Source: Stereum hirsutum FP-91666 SS1
Taxonomy: Eukaryota; Basidiomycota; Agaricomycetes; Russulales; Stereaceae
Assembly: GCF_000264905.1 (NCBI RefSeq)
Contig: NW_006763157.1
Location: forward strand, 62,001-126,000
Reading direction: 5' to 3'
Length of the DNA: 64,000 bases
Part shown: positions 12,468 to 25,260 of the stretch, in pieces
Numbering within the stretch: the first letter of the stretch is position 1
How the letters are laid out: every line of letters begins with the position of its first letter
Notes under the pieces: generated by a model
Database searches by the model: none
What the model was told of the DNA's origin: nothing
What the model saw: only the letters and a program-made list of their open reading frames with translations
Translations under genes and position numbers: made by a program

Positions 12468-13724
12468 CTAAAACACCAAGCCCCACCAGTCACTCCGCTC
12501 AGGATTCTCCGCCACCTTCGACCATCCTTCATCGTGTCCAGTCGCCACTTTCGCCAAATGCTCTGCCACCCTCGCCCAAAGTATTGCATTCTCCTTATCT
12601 CCGAGTGCGCAATATACCTTCACCAATGGCTGTAGCACCCTCGTCCATACGTCCGCAGGCCACGTCTGCTCTCGTTCCATTGTGCGCGCCATATTCAGAT
12701 ACCGATCAATCATCTTCATATCCTCCTTCTCCCTATCCTTTCCATCCATAGAACTCGCTCGAGATACCCAAGCCCTCAATTCCTTCTCGTGCACGTCGTA
12801 TCCATTATTCTTTGCCCATGTTTTGAGAAGCGACCTCGACATGTCACTGTACTTCAATTCCCTGCTTGCAGGTGGAAGGGTGCATGCTGTGCACGAGCAG
12901 GTGAAGCCGTACTTGCGTCGGAGCTCGGATTGTCGGCTGGACGACGGTAGGAGAATGTCGATGTACGAGGTAGTTATCTCGGAGCCGGAGGTGATAGGCT
13001 GTAAGGCTCGAAGTTGGAGCGTGAAGTTGGTAGAGTCAAAGCGCCAGGACGTGGCCGGTCGACAGCTAAATAAGTACATCATGGACCGTCGTATCAATGA
13101 GGATCCTAGGGTAATATCTTGTGTCGCAACGCACCTATGATTGACTCGAGCGATATGTTCCGCCACAGCAACGTAACCTCCCTCCATCTTACTTCCTTCC
13201 AACGTCCCGATTCCAATCCCGTTCGTCAACACTCTCCCAAAAACTTTCCCCTCACTACTCTCAAACGCGTTCCCCAAACTCAAAAAGGCCTTCCTTCCCT
13301 CGACTGACATGCCCGCCAAAATCCTCTCTTCTAACTCACGGTCTCTCCGCTCCGGCGTAAACCCAAACGTTACTAACAACGACCGCTCTTCAATCACCAC
13401 TTCTCCCGCATCGATATCCTGAGTCGCGAAGACTCCGTGTCCTCCACCAGAGATCTGTGACTGTGCGATGGAATGAGTGAAGGTGGGCGGTGTATAGTTC
13501 CATGATGTGGCGTTGGAATACCGGTCCCAGAGACGTTCCCCAACGGAAGATTCCCAGAAACATGAGACGCGTGTAGAGGATGAAGATGGCCCGAGAGTTT
13601 CAAATGTGGGTTTAAGGGTGGAAGCCGTGAGACGTTGGCCTTCAACGGATGGGGGCTCTGGAGGAGTGACAGGTCCAGTGGGTATTGTGATGGACGCCGA
13701 AGAAGCAAGGGAGAGTGAAGACAT
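12468..13724 (-). CDS. SET-domain protein (SMYD-like lysine methyltransferase family)
   Basis: The frame is open for 418 codons, but a 69-bp intron at 13066-13134 (donor GTGCGT, acceptor TTTAG) must be removed to restore the SET motif: spliced sequence reads RVNHSCRPATSWRFDS, giving the canonical NHSC, whereas the unspliced frame reads NHRC plus 23 extra residues. The spliced protein is 395 residues. Order: low-complexity N-terminus; SET start GHGVFATQDIDAGEVV; NHSC block; LRALQPITSGSEITTSYIDI with the conserved Tyr; post-SET-like CSCTACTLP; and a helical C-terminus resembling the TPR-like tail of SMYD-type proteins. The family transfers methyl groups from S-adenosylmethionine to lysine; the target here is unknown. 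Confidence 0.88.
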   Translation of the reverse strand: MSSLSLASSASITIPTGPVTPPEPPSVEGQRLTASTLKPTFETLGPSSSSTRVSCFWESSVGERLWDRYSNATSWNYTPPTFTHSIAQSQISGGGHGVFATQDIDAGEVVIEERSLLVTFGFTPERRDRELEERILAGMSVEGRKAFLSLGNAFESSEGKVFGRVLTNGIGIGTLEGSKMEGGYVAVAEHIARVNHRCVATQDITLGSSLIRRSMMYLFSCRPATSWRFDSTNFTLQLRALQPITSGSEITTSYIDILLPSSSRQSELRRKYGFTCSCTACTLPPASRELKYSDMSRSLLKTWAKNNGYDVHEKELRAWVSRASSMDGKDREKEDMKMIDRYLNMARTMEREQTWPADVWTRVLQPLVKVYCALGDKENAILWARVAEHLAKVATGHDEGWSKVAENPERSDWWGLVF

Positions 13725-15109
13725 AGCGAGCGATGGCCGTTCGAATATAGCAAGTTTTCGACGTTATTCTGTGAACGAATCGATAAGCCCATTGAAAGCT
13801 TCATCGAGTAATACAGCCCACGCAGTAAGATAGTATACCGTTGGTCGAAGGGTGCTGGTTACGGAGCTAATACTCGACGACGCTTGCTATGGTCCTCTCG
13901 GAAGCTGAACAAGTTTTTGACGTCTACTAACATCCATTGTATCTAACGAGTAGGTGTTGTGAAACTCACTGGCTAGATGAGGCGGTGGATCGTGGTTGAT
14001 GTTTACAATCTCGCACTAGTCGTGTTCGAAAACGTTGCGTCTATGTTGGTGTCACCGTGTGAAAATTGTGGCACCTGCGGGTCGTGTGGCGTTACCGATG
14101 GCTGGATGGGAACGGAACCTCTTTCCCTCAACGCCCACTTGCTACTTCAACCAACGCAGTGCGCGGACTTCGATTCATCTTTTAAGTACCTGAAATATCG
14201 CTTTCATCTTGAGCTGCTCTGGCTGCTTTCAGTTCGACAAGTATTCGAAGTCAGTTTTCTATCTGAACCGTGAACAAACAAGCGGGACAAATGAGCGCTT
14301 TGTGATGGAGGTCGTTGGTGCAAACCTCAGGCTATCGCTCGGTGTCGTAGGCAATGGAGAATTATCGGGAGTGCCGACAGGTATGTACGGCTCAATAAGA
14401 TATCTTGTGATCAACATCGGTTGATGCGAACCTCGTTCAGCATAAATAATATCGGGAGTTCCGGAATACAGGGCCAACAAGGCACGTTTACACAAATATA
14501 AGAGGCAGGGATGCGCTTTGGACACAGGCTGTCTGCCTACCTGGATTCTTGAATTCCGTTCTCTACTCATCCGAAGCTTTGAATTCCCTGCCTCTGCATT
14601 ACACCTGGTTGTACTCGGAAGTGGCCATCTACGCTTGCAAAGACGAGGCATACTTTTTTTCACTTCATCAGCAGGGCCATAACGGAATTTCTCCGGCCTT
14701 GTGCGGCCTCATAATGCTTCTCGATTCTGTGAATGACCGATCTCATCATTTTCTCCTCAGCGCTTGCACCCAAACCTTGAAGCGTCTGGAGGAGTCGAGG
14801 GCAGTCGGGCGCTCGAAATTTATAGACAGGCACATAATACCTCCAATGTTCGCATCTGGTTCAATTTCATATTTCGTCGCCTCCCTTTGGCCTGTCGCCG
14901 ACGCCCATGTCGTTGGTCCATGTTTAGATGCTGAAACAATCACAGTTGGATGGAACTGTACGCATGGGCACTTCGGCCTGCTCACGAGGAACATCCGAGA
15001 TGACAGGCACACTCTTGAAGACGAGCTGCATTAAAACCTGCTCTTCTATGGGAATTTCATCAATTCATCCCGATCCCCTCGACTTGAGGGCATCAGAGGC
15101 ATCTTCACA
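13725..15109. other. intergenic, no supported gene
   Basis: About 1.4 kb between diverging genes. Open frames here are short and lack recognisable motifs; it probably holds the promoters of the SET and chitinase genes. Confidence 0.4.
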
Positions 15110-18100
15110 ATGCTGCCCGACTTCCTCATGGTTTTGGTGGTTACTTTATTTTCGCTTCTCTCCTTCCTCCCAGCCGCAAATGCTGCAGGTACTGATTTCA
15201 TGTCGCCTGAGCTGGGAACCTTACTGACAAACCTTGTCAATAGATTGTACCACCGCAACCGTTGGCGCTCCGTACAACGATTGGTGCGGTATTCTACTTT
15301 GTTGTTGTTGCCTCTTTTTCAATCGCAACTCAACAATGTTCTCCATAGTTATGATATCTGGACTGCTGCTGGAATCACATCAGACGATTTCTACTCGTAT
15401 AACCCAGGCATAGACTGTAGTCTTCTGGTCCCCGGTGTGTATCCTTGCCGCTAAATACACCGCGATAGCTATGCGCTGACCAAAACGGCTTTATCTTGTA
15501 GGCCAGAAAGTTTGTATTTCCTCCGGCTCACTCCCTAGTGACGCTCCAAGCCCATACCCAAATGGAACCTGTTATGAATACACAGTCGTATCCCAGGATA
15601 CATGCTCTTGTGAGTTCTCGTTACATGCTGTGACTCCGCTTTGCTCACCCTTGACGAAGCCATCGCTGTGAAATTCGATATTACGGCCGACGATATCGAG
15701 ACTTGGAACGAGGACACGTACAAGTGGGAAGGTTGGCGATTTTATCTCACTGTAATCCTAGGAGAGATAGCTAATATCTAGGGACGTGGACGCAGGATGC
15801 AATGGCTTGCAGATAGGTTTCGTGCTGTGTGTTTCTCCAGGTACTCCACCTCCAATCCCGTAAGTGCAACGTTACCAGGTCATTGCGCGGTTGATACCTG
15901 ACAAGAATGAGTTACGCCAAATAGCATCGATCCAAACGCACAATGTGGTCCGACCAGCTCTGGAAATGCGACATGTCCGTTGAACGCATGTTGTAGCGCA
16001 TTTGGCTACTGTGGTCTTACAGACGAGTTCTGTTCAACAACCGTACGTACTGTCTATATTGATATGCGCAACTTCCCGGTACCTGCTCACGCATCCATGA
16101 CTTTTCATTAGGGTGCCAACCCATGGTACGTGTAAAATTCCCTTGTTTCTCGTATCATGCCTTCGACTTGTGTAAGAAGTGTGCTGACATGTGATGAACA
16201 GCCAATCAAATTGCTTCATCCCATCACTACCTTCCTGTTCCGCTCCATCCTCTCCGCGAAAGATAGGCTATTACGCAGGCTGGGCCACAGGTAGACCCTG
16301 TGGTGCAGTTTACCCTTCGCAGATCGATTGGTCCGGATATACACATGCACATTATGCATTCGCAACCATATCAGAGGACTTTGAAATTGGTCAGTTTGCG
16401 TATTATAATCGGTGCAAATTATCGGAAGGTTCTACATCATGCTAACTTCCCTTCGTCGAACATCGTAGTGATCGCTGACACGGACGTTCCGCTTTTGCAA
16501 GAGCTCGTTGCACAGAAGGTATATGCAGGTGGGCTCAAGGTCGTTATCGCCGTTGGTGGATGGACATTTTCGTGCGTCATCTAACTCATCAGGCAGTATC
16601 TGACATCACGAATTCTTAATGACAACTTGCGACTCGGTTTCTTAGCGAGGCTGACCCTTCGCAACAAATATTCTCGCTCATGATTGCGACCGCGACATCG
16701 CGATCAACATTTATATCCTCCGTTGAGTCCGCCTTGAACACATACGGGTTGGACGGGATAGGTGAGCATTACGTTTGTCCGGGACGCTAATGTTGTGTTG
16801 ATCGCTAATTGGAAACTTGTGAGGGTAGACATCGACTTTGGTACGTGGATTGTTATACGAATGTGGCATGCATGAAATATTTACGAGATCATCCACCAAG
16901 AATATCCGGGTGCCGTGGAACGCAATGCCCCCGCGACAGGTATGCTTTCCTTTACGCTAACTTGCTTACACCATCTCTGATTTGTGTCATAAAATTATTG
17001 CTCAGACACTCCGAATCTCACTGCTTTCTTCAGCGAGATTTCGGCTGCGTTACCGAACACAATCCTCTCTATCGGTATCTTACCACAGCGTCTCTTCATC
17101 TTAAAATGACTCATTATTGACCCGTAACTATTACAAGCTACACCGGCTGGGTACTGGTTCCTTAAAGGATTCGAGATCGACAAAATCGCTGACTACGTGA
17201 CATATATGAACATGATGTGTAGGTGTAGTTTCTATATATCTTACCTTTCACTGTACTCATTCAACGGGGCGTGGACATCCATAGCCTATGGTATGCACTG
17301 TATATATTCTGCATTTCAACAATATTTTTAAAAGGATGTGCAGACTATCATGGACCTTGGGACACAAACGTTACCGACCAGCCTTCAGTGACAAATCCGC
17401 AGACGTCGATCGTGGATATAGAGACCAGTACTGAGCTCTATGTTCGCGCGGGTATAGACCTTTCCATTGGTGAGTGGCTCCTCATTTTTCATTCGAGCTG
17501 GTACTTGCTTAGGTCTTGTGTTTTAGTCAACCTCGGTCTGGCGTGGTACGGACGAACTTATCACCTCCAAGATCCCACATGCACTGGCTACAATTGCACG
17601 GTTAGCCTGATTTAAGCGCTTCTGACCGCGATTTACAAGGCTCACAACAAGCGGGATAGATGACAGGCGGTGGGGCAGCGGGTGAATGTGATCAAGCATC
17701 CGGCGTTCTCGCCCAATTCGAAATCTTGGATATGATAGCCAACGGAAACGCCCCAATATACGACGGAGGAAGTGAGACGTACTGGTTCAACACAGTAAGT
17801 TACATCCATTTATTATCCTCCGTTTGAGCTCCGCCAAATCTGTCCTGAGATGAACGTTCACTCGTATTGCTTGTTAGGACGGAGACCTGGTAACTTTCGA
17901 TCAGGATGATACATGGAGGTAGGCAAGCTTTCTACGCTGTTTCCCTCGCGCACTTATAATATGCCAATAGCGCAAAGACCGATTTCGCGGAGTCGACTTG
18001 CTTTGGAGGTACCTTCATCTGGTATGACCTCATCATTGTCTTCATGGTGATCCGCTTGCCTTACCTCACTACTTCTCGAGGTCGATGGATCAAGTTATTC

Positions 18101-21100
18101 CGGTGTGTAAATGGCTTAGTCACCGAACGCATGCGTGCCAGCCTTGTCGCATTTCTAAACAATACAACTGTCTGTAGGGCACGGACGGCACAGGCGTTGG
18201 ATCCAACAAAACCGGATCAGGTAGCGGCTCAGGCTCTGGGGAAGCACCGACGTATTCTATAATTCCATGGAGTATATATCTGACATTCTTCCTCTCGAAG
18301 AAGAAGCAACTTTCTGAACAGCTATTCCATGTTTTAGATCCCAATCCGTACCCAGCGTCCGCAGCGCCATCCGAGACTTTCGTTGCTTCAGGTGCTACTT
18401 ATGTTATCCCGGTGCCGACAACGACAACAGCTATCACGGTCGGAGGAAATGTGATTACGCTTGGCCCAGGAGGGACACCTATAATGTCCTTGGTTCCCAC
18501 TGGCGTCTCACAACCAAACGCTGTCACGCCAAGTTGGAGTATGTTCATGTTCTATACTATCACTAGTGAGCTGTATTTATGACGACCTCACTCGCATTTC
18601 TTAGCGTATCAAATCGCCCCACCTAGTGGCGCTAGGACCTTGACATTTACCGCGCCAATCAGTGGTTCGACAACCTATGCAACCTCCATTGTCGTTCCTG
18701 CGACGCCCGGAGCTCCTGCAGCGACAGTGACCGGCCCGCCTGGCGACACTAACTGCGACGGAAGCAACCAGTGGGCAGTTGCCTATGGCCCATCAATAAG
18801 TGGCTGCCTCCCGGCTGACGTCGGAGTCCCTGGAGGCACCACGCCTTCCGCGGCCCCACCAAACGATTGGACAGGGGCCTGGATAGATCCTCAGCCACCA
18901 TTCGTGCGTAGTATCAATTGTATCATTGCGTTTACCCGTAACGTATACGTCTTCCTCTAGACGACATCGAATGTTGCTCCTTCCGCTTCGTATTCGTACA
19001 TCACCTGGAGTAAGTGCTTACTATGAACAAGAGCTTCAGGTATGCTTACTGCAGGATGCAAAATAGACCCGAATCCATTCCCCCCTTCTTCGGCATCATC
19101 GGAAACAATCATTCTTTCTGGGACCACAACCACGTTTTCTATCCCTTCGACAACGACGTCTCTCTTACTTGCTGGCGCAACGATCACATTGAACCCAGGT
19201 GGAACGCCCATCAATAGCCCTGTTCCGACTGGATTTTCCATAGTAAGCGGCACCACGCCGACTTGGAGTGCGTCATTTTATCTACACTCAAGCTTTCTGA
19301 CACTTTTACACAAACAATTCATCACCCTTTACTTAAACGTTACTAGCATATTACATCTCGCCTACTCCTAGCGCCTCTACAGTCACATACACGGCCCCAC
19401 TTACTTCGGCACCTACTTGGACTTCAACGGTCCCTATACCTTCTGCTTCTAACGCTCCTGCATCTACTGTTACTGGGCCACCTGGAGATCACGACTTGTG
19501 CGACCAGTCTACGAACGTCTGGAGTTTACTGTTCGGAGGGTCTATTCTCGGTTGCATGCCTGCTGACGTGGGAATCCAAGGTGGTATCACTCCTAAACCA
19601 ATGCGTCCACCTGGGTGGACGGGATCGTGGACGGATCCGTTCCCAATCGCTACCGGCGAACCTGATGATGGCAGCGAACCAAGCACGACTACAACTGGAA
19701 CGTCGACGTCTACATCATCAAGTTCAAGTTCGTCTTCCTCCGCACCAGCATGCACGCCTGCCAACTTCGCTGAGTTGTATAACTCTTACGATCTGCCGGA
19801 TGATCCTGGGAATGCGGATTGGGAGGATGAGGGAACTGATCCTGATTACAAGCGTAAGCGTGGCCTACTGGGTGCAAGAGTTCCAATTTACACTCCACGA
19901 CGTATGTAACAGTCCTTACTCTACGACTCTGCATTGACATCTTTTGACGCTCCCGGTCTCCAATTCCAGATATCGCTGTTCAAAATTGTATATCTGTGGA
20001 GTCTCCTCAGGCGGTATTGTTAGGGGCGGGTTCATATCTTACCCTTGACGATACAACGTTTTACACTGGAACAGATCTCTCGGTATCGTACGTGAACAGT
20101 CGTCCCTCTCAGCGTCCGTCTGTTCGTAAGTATTTCTCTCCATTTATTCTCTCAGTGGCCAGTATTGCTGACTCCCCGCCGTAGAGGAGCATATATTTGA
20201 GTAAGAAATCACATCAACGTTTCATGACTTACCTCTAACGACATATTTCACTTCGACTCCAGGCTAGGATACATCAATCAGTTCTTCACAAACGGGCCCA
20301 TCACAGACTGCGATTGGTATGTCCCATCTATACTCATATTCAAGGAGGTTACATTAACTCGGTGCGTCGCATATAAAGGATAAAGAGCAATGCATTTAAC
20401 TATGTCCGTGCCGACGGCTCGACGTTGGGAAGCGCTATTCTCGCCGCTATTGATAATGTGAGCGTTGTTTATTGAACAGAGTCTATTACTTCCAGTTATC
20501 ATCGATCGCTTACACTGCTCGTAAATAGACAGATAACATGGTATGGGCCGACGTCCCAATGAATCAAGGTAATTGCTGGCAGCTCGAATATATTAAGGCC
20601 AGACATCATGATCTTCTCTTGACATTATTGCCTTCTATCACGACGTATCTAGCAAAGTCCAATGTGGTCAATGGAAACTCGAACTCGGCATCTTCGCCTC
20701 CTCAACTAGCGACCATGCAGTATATCCGGATCAATCAGGCCGGCGACACTAACCTCGAGTCCGACCTTGCCGAACTTGAAACCTTTATCCGGAACCAAGC
20801 AGCGTTGGGAGAATGTCAGTTCTAAAATGATGTCGGATTTTATGAAGCATAAAACTCATATTGTGACATATCTTATTTTCATAGATTTCGGAAGAACGAG
20901 CTCAATATTCTCAGCCACAGCCTTGAAAGTTCAGAATTTGTTGGCAGAAATTACGCCACCGACTAATGGTATCCCTGATCAGTCAACGAGCGTTCCTTTA
21001 CTGTTCTACAACTGGCTGCATGATTTGGTCTCGGGATACCCCAACGGGTGTGTGTAAGTGAAATTCTTTTCAGTCGTTGAAAACTTGAGCTTCTGCCGGG

Positions 21101-22009
21101 TATTGATTGACGCAATGAACTTCGGGCTCTACAGATCTCGTTCTGGGTATACATGGACCTATTACCAAAATACAGTCCAACTTCTCATCGCTTCCGGAGT
21201 GATCGATCAACAACTCGAATGTAGCCTGCCTCTTTACAACTATGGGATAGTGAGTTCTGTTTCTCTCGTGTCAAGACGTCCGTTTGTGAAATGTGCTGAA
21301 ATTGTGCTATTAGCTGAACCCATCTTCGTTCACATACACGGTATGGTCTCGACGAGAGTGCTGAATCCGTAAATTGTCTGACGTTGACACATCATCCAAC
21401 AGGACCTCCTGCCGGTCGCACCCACGTCGTCGCGTTGCAATGTCCCGGGTAGCTTAGGATATCCTGGATACCGCGATCCTCAAGGGAACCACTACATCCT
21501 TTTTGACGACGAATTCACTGTTATGGGCTCGGGGAGAACGGTTCGTTCCACTCCGCTCACTTATCGGATGTGAATAGATGCTAACATAGTATTTCTCCAC
21601 TCAGGATTCGTATGCCATCGGAACTGGAACTACATTGAGTGGAAGCCATCTTCAAGCAACCGATGTCAGCGGCACCACCGGCTGCGGTGGTGTTTACTCC
21701 CTCGCCGACGCGACTCCTAACTCTGGCGACACACCAGTCTACGTCAACTTCGACTGCGCTTCTCAAACGGATCCCGGCGGCGCGGGCACATTTAACACCA
21801 TGACTTACTACATCAACAATCAGCCACTTTCTTGTGCTATTATCTTCAATGACGAGGACGAACACTCTGCGACGTCCGCATTTTTGTGCGGCCCCGACGG
21901 TAACGCTGTATCTACGTGTGCCAGTTCGGTGGCTGCGGGTGGTGATTCTGGTGACGAGCCGATTATCATTAGTACGGTTTGGTTTACACAGTTGAATACA
22001 GGTACCTAA
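15110..22009 (+). CDS. large killer-toxin-like chitinase: LysM-LysM-CBM18-GH18 with duplicated modules
   Basis: Begins at 15110 with a signal peptide (LVVTLFSLLSFLPAANAA) and has many introns of about 50-70 bp. Two LysM modules (NDCYDIWTAAGITSDDF with YNPGIDCSLLVPGQKVCIS; and CYEYTVVSQDTC with WEGCNGLQIGFVLCV) are followed by a CBM18 chitin-binding module (ACCSAFGYCGLTDEFC). GH18 starts at KIGYYAGWATGRPCG, has LKVVIAVGGWTF, the catalytic block LDGIDIDFEYPG with the acid Glu, MMSYDYHGPWD and ends at WSMDQVIPG. A Gly/Ser linker leads to two related modules (about 18339-18957 and 19060-19680), a Ser run, a basic segment and an unrecognised C-terminal region of some 500 residues. By estimate 1,600-1,700 residues. 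The layout matches fungal subgroup C chitinases, related to the chitinase subunit of yeast killer toxins; likely secreted and chitin-degrading. The stop TAA is at 22007-22009. Confidence 0.88.
17285..17290 (+). other. 6-nt microexon of the chitinase gene
   Basis: To encode the conserved GH18 strand MMSYDYHGPWD, the exon ending at 17218 (ATGATGT) must join CCTATG at 17285-17290 and then ACTATCATGG at 17344. Both flanking introns have standard ends: 17219-17284 (GTAGGT to CATAG, 66 bp) and 17291-17343 (GTATGC to GTGCAG, 53 bp). No other splice pair I found restores the motif. Confidence 0.7.
18339..19680 (+). repeat. two tandem copies of a roughly 200-residue module within the chitinase
   Basis: Copy 1 (about 18339-18957) and copy 2 (about 19060-19680) share NPxP, VIPVPTTTT/FSIPSTTTS, GPGGTPI/NPGGTPI, VPTG, TPSW/TPTW, FTAPxS/YTAPLTS, VTGPPGD, GCLPADVG/GCMPADVG and DWTGAWIDP/GWTGSWTDP. 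Both copies have an intron just after the TPxW, so exons and introns were duplicated together. Confidence 0.8.
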
Positions 22010-22669
22010 TTATACGAAGATTTCTTTATTGTGATCATCTTTTTGTCTCTCTTGGTAATTGGGTAGTCAATGGTAATTTTTGTTGGACGCTTGACATGAC
22101 CTGGATTGGAATGCTTCAGGGATGATTGTTTTGGTAAATATTTCGACTTTAAAAGGAGATCTCGCAGAACTCTAAGAATAAAGCCAAAACATGTAGGTTT
22201 AGCTTCGAGGTCTCCGCCTTTTCTGACCATGATTCACGGCCACTTTCTTCGATCTTGAGAAGCTGGTAGTGCACATCAGATCTCTGAGATTTGTGTCGAT
22301 GTTTATTCACGTAAAGTGAAGGGAGATGGCTATCGTTCCGAAAGCATCTGTGAAAATAGCAATTATCACTGCTGTTATTGATATGGGCAAAGGTGAAACC
22401 GATGAATGGCGAGAAAACGTTCAGGTGAAGTGGTGTACTGCCTCGTCGATAGCTTTCCACTGTGAGAAATAATTCAGCTTGGTAGTTGCGGGGCTCGGGC
22501 AACCAACATCACTGATATAGTCTTTATTACAATAGGCCTTTGTAGGGCAAGCGTTGTGAGGATTCATGAGAGCATATACAGGAGACATATATATGTGTAT
22601 ATTTCCTTCTCAAGTCATCTGAGTATCGACGCCCCTCGCAAAAATTCAAGGTACACAAAGCTTCGCATT
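22010..22669. other. intergenic, converging 3' flanks
   Basis: AT-richer spacer between the 3' ends of the chitinase and the membrane protein gene. No supported feature. Confidence 0.4.
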
Positions 22670-24198
22670 TCAAACTGCCTCAGTGGACACCTCCGTCTCG
22701 CCGTCTCCGGTGATTGATGCACCATCGCATGTGTCCCTCTTGACCTGAACATCGCGAGATATCTTTACACACACATGATTTGTGTCAGATTTTGCAAAGG
22801 TAGACGACGAGAGCGAATAGGAGACAGCATTCATGGAGGTGCTCATGAGTAGAGGGCTTTGGAATCGAGTTCGGACTATGATGAGGCTAAATACGAAGCC
22901 GATGATGGGACTACCCTGTATGCAGGTCGATACAACCAGTGATCAGTACCATATGTCGGACAGAGTTCCGTGGAACTGACCGCATTTACACCAGGGAATT
23001 GAATGTTGGACCCGCAGAGATACGCAATAAACGTGTATGATGTGCATATGCTGTAAACAAGGGAAGTGGTCAGAGGGAATGTAGTTGTGGGAGTGAAACA
23101 GACCTACGTATAGATGGCAGCGCTCTCGATGATATAATTCAGCACCCTCTAGTAAGCATCCCTCGCTCAATATGATGACTGTATGATACTTTGAGAGAGC
23201 AGCTCACTGGAACAGGTGAAGGCGTGGCCGTGATATCCTTCATGGATTCGTTCCTTCTCCATACCCAGTATGCGATCACTACTACATACGTGCAATATGT
23301 AAGCACACGTGACACAAACAAAAACTTGAGGATGGAGACGGACAACTAGAGTACACGTTTGTACTGTGGACAAGTTTGGTAAGCCATCGTTGGATATTTT
23401 CAACTCCATGAACAGAAAGACTTACAATAACGTAGCCACAAAGTATATGGTAATCCAAGGTCGGAACCTCGATGTGAAGATGTGAACTTCCGGGTCGTTG
23501 GTGGCGAAGTGGTAGATGACCATTATCCCAGCAACTGTCGATAGTTCCAGCTTTCTACTTTCGCAGAAACGTGTGCACTGGAACGCACCTAATATACCAA
23601 TTGTGGTGCAAGCAGGCAGTATGCATATCTTGAGCTTGATCTGGTATCTCAATGGACAGATGTGGTACAGACGACAGACCTATTCGTCACAGATTGGTAC
23701 TCGTTGACACAACTCAGGGGTATGAGACGTACCAGAACTACATCCGCTACGATAGTCTCAAGAATGTAACATATGGCTTTCGCAACGTTGAGCCCTTGTC
23801 TCAGGTCCGCGTAGTATACCGCAGGGTCTCCTAGCTTATGGTGGATGAATGCCTCGAATGCTCGCGATATGTCCAGTATCCAGTGCTGCGACATGATCAG
23901 TGAACTTGCGAAATGTATAACATGAGAATTCTGTCGTTACCGTGAGAACACAGAGGAAAATGAGCATGGATATCAGTGTCAACGGTTTCGTCGGTCGATA
24001 CTGCGACGTCGACTTCTGAAAAAGAAGAACATAGATGCTAGCGCAGAAGGTTACTAGATACATTCCTATATGTGAGGAACACGTTCAGCGCGCATCATAT
24101 GGTCAACATGAACCATTGTAGAATGTGAACTAACCAAAGAATACGGTCTCGACGATCAGGCCTGCTAATTCGGCAGGAGGCAATGGAATGGGAGACAT
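22670..24198 (-). CDS. uncharacterised multi-pass membrane protein (fungal 7TM-like)
   Basis: Starts at the ATG at 24198 (MSPIPLPPAELAGLIVETVF), spliced with donor GTTAGT to GMYLVTFCASIYVLLF. Further exons give ISMLIFLCVLT, WILDISRAFEAFIHHK, NVAKAICYILETIVADVVL, then VCRLYHICPLRYQIKLK, PACTTIGIL, STVAGIMVIYHFATN, FRPWITIYFVATLL and a last exon SPIIGFVFSLIIVRTRF followed by a hydrophilic tail ending at the TGA at 22670-22672. Six to seven hydrophobic segments alternate with short polar loops, the pattern of a large family of uncharacterised mushroom membrane proteins, often compared with receptors. No ligand or function can be read from the sequence. Confidence 0.8.
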
Positions 24199-25164
24199 TG
24201 TTGATGGAGAGAAGGTGAATCTATACCTCTCGAAGGTAACACAATCCGATGGGATGGGGTATAAGTACTCAATGGCTCCCATTGCGGTGAGCATTTTGGG
24301 CACAGTTGTTACCTACTCATGTAGATGGTACATCTAAACTGCCTGGATCATCCGCGTTTCCCGCAATATCATTAGTCATCAAAGAACTGTACTTGCCTCG
24401 ATGACGCCCGCTAGAAAGCTTTGTTAGGCCTGCCGCCGGACTCCATCGGAATGTCACAATCAGCACGCCTGGAAAGGATGCTCTTCATGGTAGTCTACTA
24501 TTCATTTTGGCTAGTAATGTGGCTGGATGACAGAAGTGTGACCTCAGGTCGAAGCTATGAACCATGTCCAGCGATAAAGGACAAGCGTTCTAGAATGATG
24601 GCAAGGAACTCAAAGATAATGATGCATCAGTTGAGCATTCTCGTGATACACATACGGTGCGCTACAGCTGTTGGGGCGGGAAAAGGTCTAATAATATCCA
24701 AGGACGGTACTTGTGCAAGTCGTGCGATATTTGGTTTGCACAAGATACATAACTTCTATAAAAGGACTTGACTTACTTGCTACTACAGTATCTAGTTTAG
24801 GCAGCTAAATATAGCGGCTAGCGTCGCGTATAATCACTTCCGAGATTGCGAGTAGAGCGAGATACCACCAAGTGGTTGAAGTAACATACTAGCGCTGAAC
24901 AGTGAAGTCGGAATGGGAGTATCTGAATCTTATCAAAGTGTACTTTATATCGTATGAGGGAAAGCGCCGAAATCAAAGCGAACGGTGACTGTTACCCTGA
25001 GTTACAACATGAATCCAAGTCTAGCTAGGACCGGAAACAAAAACTCGAACGCCGAGTGGCTTCAAATCCCTGGGCGAAAAAAAAAATCCTTTCGCAAGAC
25101 CAAGATCAAGATAAAGACATCGAGACAGGTGCGCAGAGCAAAGGCTATACATTCCTAGCGAATG
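24199..25164. other. intergenic, no supported gene
   Basis: Promoter side of the membrane protein gene and about 700 bp of unassigned sequence. No motif-bearing frame was found. Confidence 0.35.
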
Positions 25165-25260
25165 CTCGGACACGAGGACTCGAACCTCGATCTGCTGTTT
25201 GAAGGAAAGAAGGAATTTACTGATGAAAGACGGCGATGTTGACCCTTACACCAGATCCGA
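25165..25260 (-). tRNA. tRNA-Glu(UUC)-like gene with intron, slightly degenerate
   Basis: 5' half TCGGATC with D-stem GTGT/ACAT and anticodon loop CTTTCA; 3' half has T-arm CGAGG-TTCGAGT-CCTCG and acceptor TGTCCGA. A putative intron of about 27 nt follows the base after the anticodon. Position 7:66 (C-T) and one anticodon-stem pair (C-A) are mismatched, so function is uncertain. Confidence 0.55.

Noticed and set aside
13977..15034. Frames between the SET and chitinase genes.
   Set aside because: Short, without motifs, and no consistent exon chain.
24421..24771. 116-codon frame near the membrane protein promoter.
   Set aside because: No motif, unusual composition, and no splice partner on either side.
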